Translations under genes and position numbers: made by a program | DNA from: Kitasatospora albolonga | GTDB taxonomy: Bacteria; Actinomycetota; Actinomycetes; Streptomycetales; Streptomycetaceae | Assembly: GCA_002082585.1 (NCBI GenBank) | Contig: CP020563.1 | Coordinates: 862,001 to 926,000 of the forward strand | DNA: 64,000 nt | Reading direction: 5' to 3' | Notes under the pieces: generated by a model | What the model saw: the letters and a program-made list of their open reading frames with translations, nothing else | What the model was told of the DNA's origin: nothing | Databases searched by the model: none | Part shown: positions 8,165 through 15,563 of the stretch, in pieces | Position numbering within the stretch: position 1 is the stretch's first letter | How the letters are laid out: each line of letters starts with the position of its first letter

Positions 8165-8847
8165 ACCACCGCTATCCGTTCATCGTCATCGAGGGGCTCG
8201 ACGGCACCGGCAAGACGACGCTGCGCAAGGGCCTGTTCCGGCTCTGGGAGGGGCTCTACGGCGTCACCCCGCTGTGCATGCTCACGACCAACTTCCTCGC
8301 CGCCGACCAGGCCGCCGCCATCGTCACGGGCAAGTACCAGCCGAACGCCGGGAACCGTGACGCCTATCTGTCCGCGATCGCGGCGGACAAGCGGGCCACG
8401 CTGGATCGTCTCGTGCTCCCCCAGCGGTCGGCACGGCCCGTGATCGCGGATCGCTGGCTCCTCAGCGAGCTGGCCTTCTTCGCCGTGAAGCACGGCATGA
8501 GGGTGTCGGAGGCGTACGAGGTGCTGGCCGCGCAGCTCACCGCGGCCCCGGATCTCACGCTCGTCTTGGACCTGGAGACCGACGCCTCGATGAGCCGGGC
8601 GCAGGCCCGCCAGGGTGACGCCGTCCGGGCCGACTGGGACGTGCACGACGTCCAGAGCCGGGTGCGCGAGACCTACGAGGCCGTGGTCACGAAGCCCGAC
8701 GAATTCCCGCTTCTCGGCGACGTGGTCCGCCTGGACGCCCGCCGACCCCGGTCCGAAGTGCTGCTCGCCGCCTGGGACGTACTGCGCGAACGGCAGCTGG
8801 TGCCGCCGGTCGCCGCCCGCACGGAGGGAGGAGAGACCTATGGCTGA
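8161..8847 (+). CDS. thymidylate-kinase-like P-loop kinase
   Basis: 228 residues. Thymidylate kinase fold: P-loop IEGLDGTGKTT (residues 9-19), ADRWLLSELAF (DR motif position of dTMP kinases, about 95-106) and a lid region rich in Arg (SRAQARQGDAVRADWD). Family enzymes transfer phosphate from ATP to dTMP, and some biosynthetic clusters use relatives on other (deoxy)nucleotides. DRW replaces the commoner DRY/DRF, and the usual housekeeping neighbours are absent. It overlaps the upstream gene by 4 bp and the downstream gene by 8 bp. Together with the Nudix and nucleotidyltransferase-like genes it suggests nucleotide chemistry. Substrate unknown. Confidence 0.85.
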   Translation: MNHRYPFIVIEGLDGTGKTTLRKGLFRLWEGLYGVTPLCMLTTNFLAADQAAAIVTGKYQPNAGNRDAYLSAIAADKRATLDRLVLPQRSARPVIADRWLLSELAFFAVKHGMRVSEAYEVLAAQLTAAPDLTLVLDLETDASMSRAQARQGDAVRADWDVHDVQSRVRETYEAVVTKPDEFPLLGDVVRLDARRPRSEVLLAAWDVLRERQLVPPVAARTEGGETYG

Positions 8848-9709
8848 CGACACGAAGGCGATGCATCTGCGCAAGGCCCTCGACGACAACGATCGGAAGC
8901 ACCCACTCCTGGCGATCGGTGCGGTTAACGCACTCGCCGCGCACGTCGCGGCGGAAGCGGGCTTCGACGCCCTGTGGGTGAGCGGTCTGGAGGTGTCCGC
9001 GGCCTCCGGGCTGCCGGACGCCAACGTCCTGGGCCCCCGGGACCTGTCCGACGTGGTCGCCTCGCTCGGCCGTGTCACCGATCTGCCCGTCATCGTGGAC
9101 ATCGACAACGCGGGCGGTTCGGGGCGCACGGCGGAGCGGTTCGCGTACGACCTGATGCGCGCCGGAGCCGCGGCGGTGTGTGTCGAGGACAGCGCGTACC
9201 CGAAGTGCAACAGCTTTGCGGTCCACCGGGCCCAGACCCTCGCCGACCGGGACCTGCTGTGCGAGCAGGTGGGGCGCATACGGAAGGTCGTCGGCGACGG
9301 CCTCGTGGTCGTGGCCCGCACCGAGGCCCTGATCGCCGGCGAGGATATGGCCACGGCGATCGCCCGTGCCGAGGCGTACGCCGAGGCCGGCGCGGATGCC
9401 GTACTCATCCACTCCAAGGACGCGGCCGGTGAGCAGGCGCGGGCCATCGGGCGAGCGTGGAGTCACGGCGTGCCGCTGGTCAGCGTGCCCACAGCGTTCC
9501 CCGACCTGAGCGCCGCCGAACTCGGCGAGGCCGGCTTCCGCCTTTGCATCTACGCGAACCAGCTCAGTCGTGCCGCCCTCGCGGGCATGCGCGCCGCCGC
9601 CCGTCAGTTCCGGCGCGGAGGGAGTTTCCGCTCCACCGTCGCGGGGTCTCTGGCGGAGGTCGGCGACCTGATGCGCGTCGGCGAGCCGGAGGCGCTGTCG
9701 TGCCTCTGA
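8840..9709 (+). CDS. PEP mutase / isocitrate lyase superfamily enzyme
   Basis: 289 residues, alpha/beta-barrel of the isocitrate lyase/PEP phosphomutase superfamily. Visible are PVIVDIDNAGG (Mg-binding Asp residues about 87-89) and EDSAYPKCNSF (residues 116-126), which aligns with the PEP mutase signature E-D-K-x5-N-S except that Lys is replaced by Ser118. Isocitrate lyase's KKCGH is absent. The family catalyses P-C bond formation, C-C cleavage of 2-oxoacid derivatives, or hydrolysis of oxaloacetate. The ATG at 8840 follows GGAGGAGAG. It overlaps the kinase gene (8 bp) and the Nudix gene (10 bp). No phosphonopyruvate decarboxylase is nearby, so phosphonate formation is not established; lyase activity is equally possible. 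Confidence 0.85.
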   Translation: MADDTKAMHLRKALDDNDRKHPLLAIGAVNALAAHVAAEAGFDALWVSGLEVSAASGLPDANVLGPRDLSDVVASLGRVTDLPVIVDIDNAGGSGRTAERFAYDLMRAGAAAVCVEDSAYPKCNSFAVHRAQTLADRDLLCEQVGRIRKVVGDGLVVVARTEALIAGEDMATAIARAEAYAEAGADAVLIHSKDAAGEQARAIGRAWSHGVPLVSVPTAFPDLSAAELGEAGFRLCIYANQLSRAALAGMRAAARQFRRGGSFRSTVAGSLAEVGDLMRVGEPEALSCL

Positions 9710-10170
9710 CGCCCGAGCTGCCTCGGATCAGCGTGTCCGTGAAGGCAGCGATCGTGCGCAACGGCGCCGTCCTGCTGCTGTCGTACGACGACGTGGCCGG
9801 GTTCCACTACAACCTCCCGGGCGGCAAGGCCCAGGTCGGCGAGGACCTGCGCCAGGCCGTGAACCGCAAGGTCGCGCAGGAGACCGGCCTGCAGGTCGTG
9901 GCCCGGCGTCTGCTCTGCGTTGTCGAGTACGTCCCCGAGTCGTGGAAGGGCAAGTTCGGGGACGTACAGAAGGTTCAGTTCAACTTCCTCGCGGAGCAGG
10001 TGGACGACGCAGAGCCGTGCATGCCGGAACCGCCGGACCCCATCCAGGTGGGCTTCGAGTGGGTCCCGCTGGAACGCCTGGGCGACGTGTATCTGCTACC
10101 CCGGATCAACCGCCCGCTGTCCGCGGCGTTGAGCGGGGAACTCGCCGACCCCTTCGTGGACAGGTGGTGA
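9700..10170 (+). CDS. Nudix-domain protein with degenerate Nudix box
   Basis: 156 residues. The Nudix fold hydrolyses nucleoside diphosphates linked to another moiety. The box is GGKAQVGEDLRQAVNRKVAQETGL (about residues 43-66): the framing G-x5-E, the R and the GL end are kept, but the core R-E-U-x-E-E reads R-K-V-A-Q-E, so two of the usual metal-binding Glu positions are changed. It may have altered activity or act as a binding protein. The GTG start at 9700 has GGAGG seven bases upstream and lies inside the preceding gene's end. The stop overlaps the next start (GTGA). Confidence 0.85.
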   Translation: MPLTPELPRISVSVKAAIVRNGAVLLLSYDDVAGFHYNLPGGKAQVGEDLRQAVNRKVAQETGLQVVARRLLCVVEYVPESWKGKFGDVQKVQFNFLAEQVDDAEPCMPEPPDPIQVGFEWVPLERLGDVYLLPRINRPLSAALSGELADPFVDRW

Positions 10171-10841
10171 CCTTCATGTATCCGGCGTTGAAGGATCTGC
10201 GGGAGTGGCTGCTGCGGGAGCACTCCGGAACGGTCTGTGCCGACCGGCTCCGGGTGATCGCCGACGAGCTCGCCAACCTGGCCGCCCGCGGTGTGCCGGG
10301 CGCCGTGGTGGAACTCGGCTGCTACAGGGGCGCGATGGCCCTCTGGATTCGTAGCGTGCTCGACTCGCTGGGCGACCGCGACCGCGAGATCCACGTCTAC
10401 GACTCCTTCCAGGGCATGCCCGCGCCCGGCGCCGAGGACTCGGACCATCTGGCAGCGGGCGAGCTCCGGTCATCCCCGGACGACGTGCGAGCCACGCACG
10501 CGGCCTGGGGCAGGCCGGCGCCGGTCATCCACCCGGGATGGTTCGACGAGACCCTTCCCAAGGAGTTGCCTGACGAGATCGCGTTCGCCTACCTGGACGG
10601 CGACTTCTACGACTCGACCCTCACGGGACTCACGCACTGCGTCACCCGCCTGATGCCGACGGGCGTGCTGCTCGTCGACGACTACGCGGACACGGCGCTC
10701 AATCCACGGGCCTGGGACGGGCTCCCGGGGGTGAAGCGCGCCTGCGACGTGTACTTCGGCGCGCCTTTGCCCGTAACCGTCGTCGTCGGCGAGGGCGATC
10801 TCGCCTTCGGCCGGTACGAGAAGCCGGAGTTGCCCGGATGA
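10167..10841 (+). CDS. TylF/MycF-family O-methyltransferase-like SAM enzyme
   Basis: 224 residues. Belongs to the TylF/MycF class: VVELGCYRGAMALWI (SAM-binding motif I), EIHVYDSFQGMP (typical acidic post-motif of TylF enzymes), AFAYLDGDFYDSTLTGLTHC (metal-site DGD/FYDST) and GVLLVDDYA. Known members methylate sugar hydroxyls with Mg2+; in this cluster the acceptor is unknown. The GTG at 10167 overlaps the Nudix stop; an ATG at 10176 is the alternative start. The end overlaps the dehydrogenase start by 4 bp (ATGA). Confidence 0.85.
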   Translation: MTFMYPALKDLREWLLREHSGTVCADRLRVIADELANLAARGVPGAVVELGCYRGAMALWIRSVLDSLGDRDREIHVYDSFQGMPAPGAEDSDHLAAGELRSSPDDVRATHAAWGRPAPVIHPGWFDETLPKELPDEIAFAYLDGDFYDSTLTGLTHCVTRLMPTGVLLVDDYADTALNPRAWDGLPGVKRACDVYFGAPLPVTVVVGEGDLAFGRYEKPELPG

Positions 10842-11761
10842 GCGCTGTCCTGGTGCTGCGCGGTGCGGCGGACGCGAGCTCGATCCGCCGCGCCCTGCCC
10901 GATGTCCTCGTACACGAGTTGCCGGACCTGGACTCGCCTCCGCCCGCCGACACGGCCGTGCTCGTCCTGCGTTCCGGCGTTCGTCTCGGCGAGAGGGAGC
11001 TGGACGCGCTCCCTAACCTGCGGCACGTCGTACGGACCGGCTCCGGCATCGACCACATCGACGTGAGCGCCCTCCGGCACCGTGGCATCACGCTGAACCG
11101 CAACGCCGAGGTCGGCGCGGACGCCGTGGGCGAGTGGGTCCTCGCCGCTGCCCTCTCCCTGGCCCGACGGATCCCCTTGGGGCAGCACGCGCTCCTGCTC
11201 GGCCGGCACGAGAAGCAGTCGTGCATGGGAGCGTCACTCGGCACCCTGGCCGCGGGTATCTGGGGCGCAGGCCCGGTGGGGCTGGCCGCCGACTGGGCCC
11301 TGGGCCCCTTCATGGGCAGGACGGCCTTCGCCGCGTGGCCGTCGAACCCTCCCGGTCTGCGGGAGCTGTCGCCGACAGCCCTCGTGGAGCAGTCCCAGGT
11401 ACACGTGATCGCTCTGCCGCTGCGTCGCACGACCGAACAGCTCATCGGCGAGGACTTCCTGGCACGCGTCGCTCCGCAGCGGCCTCTGCTCATCTGCGCA
11501 GGGCGGCTGGAGACCCTCGACGTCGCCGCCTGCCTGCGGGCGCTAGCGGATGGGAGGCTCTCGGGCCTCGCCCTCGACCCAGTCGAGCGGGAGCACCTGC
11601 CGCTCCTGACCGGCTCCACGACACCGCTCAACCTCCTGGCCTCGCCCCACATCGGCGCCCAGCGGTCCGACGTGCGCGGCGCGCTCGACATATGGGCCAT
11701 AGATCTCCTCAGGGAGATCACCGCTGACGACAAGATCCTGATCGAGGGAGGCCACCGGTGA
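10838..11761 (+). CDS. D-2-hydroxyacid dehydrogenase family oxidoreductase
   Basis: 307 residues. NAD(P)-dependent oxidoreductase related to phosphoglycerate and lactate dehydrogenases. VVRTGSGIDHIDVSALRHRGI matches the family substrate-domain signature; GIWGAGPVGLAA is the GxGxxG nucleotide loop (about residues 137-147); the catalytic set is present as Arg in LICAGRLETLD, Glu in LDPVEREHLP and His in ASPHIGAQ. It should therefore be active in reducing a 2-oxoacid or oxidising a 2-hydroxyacid, which fits an upstream PEP-mutase-superfamily enzyme producing or consuming a 2-oxoacid. Coupled by 4-bp overlaps on both sides. Confidence 0.85.
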   Translation: MSAVLVLRGAADASSIRRALPDVLVHELPDLDSPPPADTAVLVLRSGVRLGERELDALPNLRHVVRTGSGIDHIDVSALRHRGITLNRNAEVGADAVGEWVLAAALSLARRIPLGQHALLLGRHEKQSCMGASLGTLAAGIWGAGPVGLAADWALGPFMGRTAFAAWPSNPPGLRELSPTALVEQSQVHVIALPLRRTTEQLIGEDFLARVAPQRPLLICAGRLETLDVAACLRALADGRLSGLALDPVEREHLPLLTGSTTPLNLLASPHIGAQRSDVRGALDIWAIDLLREITADDKILIEGGHR

Positions 11762-12624
11762 ACCCATCGGCACGACTGCGCCGGGAGATCGCCGACAGAG
11801 TCGCCCAAGCGCTGGTCGCGTCCGGCCAAGCTCGTGAGGTCTGGCTGGAGGGAGCCCTCGCCTGCGGCTTCGCCCACGCGGCGAGCGACATCGACTTGCG
11901 TGGCATCGTGGACGGCGACCTTCCGACGTGGGAGTCACGCATCGTGGACGGCGTCCGCGTCGACCTCCAGGCGACAGCGCCGCAGCGGGTGGAGGAACTC
12001 CGTCACCTGCTCCGCTCCTTCGGCGTCCGCCGCGACGACCTCGGATCGTTCCGCCGGGTCCGCGCCTCGATGCACGACCTCATGTGTCTGCGTACCGCCC
12101 TCTCGTACGGCTCCGGGCGCTGGTATCCGGTGCTCGTTCCCGAGGAGCGCCAGGGCTACCGACGCTGGGCGGTCGCCGACCAGGCAGAGGTCGCGGCGAG
12201 TCTCGCGGAGGACCTGACGGGCCTCGTCGAGGACGGCCTGGCCGAATCGGTCGGCGTCGTGTGCCGGAAGCTGGAGAGCTGCCTTACCGCGCTCGGCTGC
12301 GCGGCGGCCGGCCACCCGGTCCTGGGCGACAAGTGGCTGCCGCTGCTTGCCGGCGCGCAGCCCCGCCCGTCGATCGACCCGGCTCGCGCGGAGACGTGGG
12401 AGTGGTTCCGTCCGGTTCAGCGAGCCGTGACGAGAGCGCTGCTGGACTGCTGGCCCGTCGACGACCCGCTGCAGAAGCCTCCCAGTCCAGGTGCCCCTGA
12501 CGCCGGCTGGCTGCCCCAGCGGTATGCCGACGGGTGGTTCCTTCGCCGCGGCGACGTCCACATCCCCATCACCGGCGGACAGCTTCTCGGGTGGCTGTCC
12601 ACGGTCTCCACCGATGGCGCGTAG
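11758..12624 (+). CDS. nucleotidyltransferase-like protein
   Basis: 288 residues. An N-terminal nucleotidyltransferase fold is suggested by WLEGALACGFAHAASDIDLRGIV (a G-[AS]-x-D-x-D metal site, about residues 30-52) and a third acidic position in GVRVDLQA. The rest (residues 90-288) is helical with no motif I recognise; ALSYGSGRWYPVL and ESVGVVCRKLESCL stand out. It could activate a sugar, acid or peptide with a nucleotide, pairing with the thymidylate-kinase-like and Nudix genes. GTG start overlapping the preceding stop by 4 bp; a 30-bp gap with its own ribosome site precedes the radical SAM gene. Confidence 0.7.
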   Translation: MNPSARLRREIADRVAQALVASGQAREVWLEGALACGFAHAASDIDLRGIVDGDLPTWESRIVDGVRVDLQATAPQRVEELRHLLRSFGVRRDDLGSFRRVRASMHDLMCLRTALSYGSGRWYPVLVPEERQGYRRWAVADQAEVAASLAEDLTGLVEDGLAESVGVVCRKLESCLTALGCAAAGHPVLGDKWLPLLAGAQPRPSIDPARAETWEWFRPVQRAVTRALLDCWPVDDPLQKPPSPGAPDAGWLPQRYADGWFLRRGDVHIPITGGQLLGWLSTVSTDGA

Positions 12625-12654
12625 ACCGCGCCTTTCCCCCTCGGGAGGCTTCTG

Positions 12655-14538
12655 ATGCCCGTCACCCCCACCGCCCCCACGGACCTGGAGAGTCTCTACG
12701 CCCCGTTGTCGAGCACCGGGCGGGACACGGCGGTCTCCGTCATCCTCAAGCTCCGGGGAGAGACCTGCGACATCGACTGCCTGTACTGCTTCGAGAAGCG
12801 CAAGGAGTCACCGGGCGGCGCCCGGATCGACGCGGCACAGGTCCACCGCCTCGGTCCGATCTTCTCCGGGCGCCCGCTCAGCATCGAACTCCACGGCGGG
12901 GAGCCCCTGACCGCCGGCCCGGAACGGATCGCGGAGATCCTGGACGCGCTCGCCGCACAGCCGAACGTCATCCGCGTGAGCCTCCAGACCAACGGCCTCC
13001 AGCTCGACGACGCGTGGCTGGATCTGTTCGAGCGGCACTGCCCGGAGCTGGAGATCGGCATCTCCCTCGACGGGGACGCGCTTGGGAACTCGTGGCGCGT
13101 CAGGTACGACGGCCGCCCCACGTACCCCCGGGTGGTCGAAGCCCTGGAACTCCTCGGCCGTCGGGAACACCGCGTCGGCGTCATCTGCGCCGTCACCCCA
13201 TACATCCTCGGCCGGGCCTCCGAGGTCATGGAGCACCTCGCCTCCTTTCCCGCCGTGACGACGGTCAGCCTGGTGCCGTGCTTCGACACGTCGGTCACCC
13301 GGTCGACCACGGTGGCCGGATCCCGTACGCCGACCAGCCGGGCACTCCAGCGACGGGCCATCGGCCCCACCGGCCCGGCCTGGGCCGTCACGCCGGGTCA
13401 GTACGCCGACTTCGTGCTGGAGGCCGCCCACCACTGGGTCGCCGACGGCCTGTTCCGCCGCGTCAAGCTGGAGCCCGTCGTCTCCGTCATCCGCCGCCTG
13501 AGGGGTCTACAAACCCGTTCCTGTCACTTCTCCGACTTGAAGTGCGACCACGTCCTCACCCTTTATCCCGATGACCGACTAGGAAGCTGCGACGAGCTGC
13601 CCTGGCCGCAGGCCGGCCTGGCCGCACTCGGTGACGTACACGCTGAGGTGGACCTGGCCGGCGCCCAGGGCAGCTCTCCCCTGCTTCAGCAGGCACGCTC
13701 CCTGGTCACGAAGTGCACGACCTGCGACTACCGCGACACCTGCGGCGCGGGCTGCCCGGCGGTCCGCCTCCGCTTCGCCGCCGCGGGCGACGAAGACGCG
13801 TACTGCGACCACCGCATGCGCCTGATCGACGGGGTCGCCGCCCTGCTCGCCCAGCCGGATCTCCCGCCCGGTGCTTCCTGTTCCCGGCTGCACTGGCGTC
13901 CCGTCCGCCCCAACGACATGCACCACGTCGTGGCGTTCCTGGCCCGCTGGGACGACCCCGCCGCACCGCGCCCGCCAGCACGCCTCCAGGTAAGCGCCCA
14001 CGGCAACATCAACACCGTCGGCCTCCCCGGCATTCACGAGGCAGACGATCTCGACCCGCGACACCCCCAGTGGTACGAGGGCATCGAGCCCGGCGTCCGC
14101 CCGGTCGTCGACGCGCTCACCGCGGGCTGGAACACCGTCACCTATGACAGCTGCCAGGGCCACGCCTACGCCGACCTCCCCGGAGCCGAGCCCCGGTTCC
14201 TCTCGGTCGGCGTCCTGCCGCGCGACCGCGCCGAGTACGCGCGAACAGCCGCGCGCCTGTGCCGTGCCGCCGGCCGAGCCGAGTCCTCCCTGCCCGGAGC
14301 GTGTTCGCTGGTCCTCGGCCGCAACGAGCTCACGTGCCGCACCACCGGCCGGGTGTATCCGACGCTCGACCTCCATCTCGTACCCTCTGCCGGCACCACG
14401 CCTGCCGAGTACTTCGAGGACCTCGTCGAGGCCGTGCACGTACTCACGGAGGCCCTGGCCGAAGCCGCTTCTGCCTCGCCGTCCGCCCTCTGCGCCTGCG
14501 CGACCGAAGCCCACTCCAGCGATGGAGGCGAGCAGTGA
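12655..14538 (+). CDS. radical SAM/SPASM enzyme with extra C-terminal domain (RiPP maturase-like)
   Basis: 627 residues. The radical SAM cluster motif is C38-x3-C42-x2-C45 (GETCDIDCLYCFEKR), followed by ELHGGEPL (SAM-binding GGEP, about residue 79) and LQTNGLQL. A cysteine-rich SPASM region at about 285-390 (CHFSDLKC, GSCDEL, CTTCDYRDTCGAGC, YCDHR) would hold auxiliary Fe-S clusters. This layout is typical of peptide-modifying maturases that act on ribosomal precursors. Residues about 395-627 form an additional domain (WNTVTYDSCQGHAY, RNELTCRTTGRVYPTLDLHLV) that I cannot assign. GGGAGG lies six bases before the ATG. The end overlaps the oxygenase start by 4 bp. The precursor-like peptide lies 0.8 kb downstream. 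Confidence 0.85.
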   Translation: MPVTPTAPTDLESLYAPLSSTGRDTAVSVILKLRGETCDIDCLYCFEKRKESPGGARIDAAQVHRLGPIFSGRPLSIELHGGEPLTAGPERIAEILDALAAQPNVIRVSLQTNGLQLDDAWLDLFERHCPELEIGISLDGDALGNSWRVRYDGRPTYPRVVEALELLGRREHRVGVICAVTPYILGRASEVMEHLASFPAVTTVSLVPCFDTSVTRSTTVAGSRTPTSRALQRRAIGPTGPAWAVTPGQYADFVLEAAHHWVADGLFRRVKLEPVVSVIRRLRGLQTRSCHFSDLKCDHVLTLYPDDRLGSCDELPWPQAGLAALGDVHAEVDLAGAQGSSPLLQQARSLVTKCTTCDYRDTCGAGCPAVRLRFAAAGDEDAYCDHRMRLIDGVAALLAQPDLPPGASCSRLHWRPVRPNDMHHVVAFLARWDDPAAPRPPARLQVSAHGNINTVGLPGIHEADDLDPRHPQWYEGIEPGVRPVVDALTAGWNTVTYDSCQGHAYADLPGAEPRFLSVGVLPRDRAEYARTAARLCRAAGRAESSLPGACSLVLGRNELTCRTTGRVYPTLDLHLVPSAGTTPAEYFEDLVEAVHVLTEALAEAASASPSALCACATEAHSSDGGEQ

Positions 14539-15254
14539 TCCACATCGCCGAGACGCTGTCCATCCGGACCGTGGAGAGCTTCCTCAAACCGAACGAGATC
14601 GAGCGCCTCAACGACGTCATGGACGACGCGCTCGGCCCCCTCGGGCGCGACCGGTACGGCGCGGGCCGCCATACGACCATCCACGAGATCCCCGGCCACT
14701 CCCCCGCCGAGGCGCAGGACGTCTACGAGCCAGTCGGTCGGATCGAGATGACCGGCATCCCGTACGGGGCGACCGTCCTCCTCGACCAGGCCCTCAAGCT
14801 CCACATGGCCGCCATCACGCGCACCCTGCCGTCGGTCACCGGCCACCGGCCGTGGATCTACCTCGAATACGGCGCCGGTCAGTACATCACCCCGCATGCG
14901 GACGGCATCGCCCCCGATCCCCTCTCGCGTCCCCGGCAGATCGCCGCCGCGACGGTCACGCTCACGGACACCCAGGACACGGGCGGGGCGTTCTACGTGG
15001 AGACCACGGGCAGCGACACCGTCTGGAACGTCAACGAGGCGCCAGCCGGGTCAGGTTACGCCCCGGGGATGCGCTTCGCACACGACGGGACGGACTTGTC
15101 CTCTCCCTGGTTTCGCAACATGTCGCGCACGCGATGGAGCGTCGCCCCCTCTCCGGGAACGCTCGTTGTCTTCGGCAGCCAGCTCGTCCACGGCACCGAA
15201 CCGGTCCGCGTCGGCCGCGTTCGTAAGTTCCTGACGCTCTTCGTCTCCGAGTAA
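14535..15254 (+). CDS. 2-oxoglutarate/Fe(II)-dependent oxygenase (prolyl-hydroxylase-like fold)
   Basis: 239 residues. The double-stranded beta-helix iron site is visible: ITPHADGI gives H121-x-D123, and GSQLVHGTEPVRVGR gives the distal H219 with a 2-oxoglutarate-binding Arg just after. LTDTQDTGGAFYVE is typical of the 2OG-FeII oxygenase_3 type. Expected chemistry is hydroxylation, desaturation or ring formation on the peptide or on a small-molecule intermediate. The GTG start at 14535 overlaps the radical SAM stop and has GGAGG six bases upstream. The next feature is the precursor-like peptide after a 90-bp gap. Confidence 0.85.
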   Translation: MIHIAETLSIRTVESFLKPNEIERLNDVMDDALGPLGRDRYGAGRHTTIHEIPGHSPAEAQDVYEPVGRIEMTGIPYGATVLLDQALKLHMAAITRTLPSVTGHRPWIYLEYGAGQYITPHADGIAPDPLSRPRQIAAATVTLTDTQDTGGAFYVETTGSDTVWNVNEAPAGSGYAPGMRFAHDGTDLSSPWFRNMSRTRWSVAPSPGTLVVFGSQLVHGTEPVRVGRVRKFLTLFVSE

Positions 15255-15344
15255 GGAGCCATGCATCCGTGACCGGCCCCCGCGGCCCGCCCGCACCAGC
15301 CCTTCGCCCCAACCCACCGCCCCGACCTGAGGAGAGAGCGAGCA

Positions 15345-15506
15345 GTGGCAGACGACAAGACGTTCGACGAGTTCCTGGGGGCGGTCGCGTCCCTGCGTGA
15401 CAGCGACCCTGTGCGCACCACCGCGCACACCTCCAACGCGGCCACCGAGACCTGGCTGGCCACCACGGTGCAGCCCAACGCCGCTGAGCCCACCACCGAG
15501 TCCTGA
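15345..15506 (+). CDS. candidate RiPP precursor peptide, 53 aa
   Basis: Small frame starting GTG at 15345 with GGAGAGAG about 8 bases upstream. It begins MADDKTFDEFLGAVASLRD (an amphipathic leader-like segment with a TFDEFL patch) and ends in a Thr/Ala/Asn-rich tail: TSNAATETWLATTVQPNAAE then PTTES. It has no Cys and a single Trp at residue 37. Its position between a 2OG oxygenase and a HEXXH enzyme, downstream of a SPASM radical SAM gene, is classic for a modified-peptide substrate, and a hairpin directly follows. Size, ribosome site, operon place and the leader/tail split are seen; being the substrate is inference. Confidence 0.65.
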   Translation: MADDKTFDEFLGAVASLRDSDPVRTTAHTSNAATETWLATTVQPNAAEPTTES

Positions 15507-15513
15507 CCCTCCA

Positions 15514-15543
15514 CGGGGCCGGGCCCGTCCCGGTCCGGCCCCG
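15514..15543 (+). terminator. hairpin after precursor gene (possible attenuator)
   Basis: Arms CGGGGCCGG (15514-15522) and CCGGCCCCG (15535-15543) form a 9-bp GC-only stem with a 12-nt loop, eight bases after the peptide stop and 20 bases before the HEXXH gene. There is no U-run. Such hairpins often lie behind precursor genes and lower readthrough or stabilise the upstream message, giving more peptide than enzyme. Confidence 0.6.
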
Positions 15544-15563
15544 TTCCACTCCCGGAGCCCCAG

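Noticed and set aside
8840..9709. Calling the operon a phosphonate pathway
   Set aside because: The PEP mutase signature Lys is replaced and no phosphonopyruvate decarboxylase or other phosphonate gene is present.
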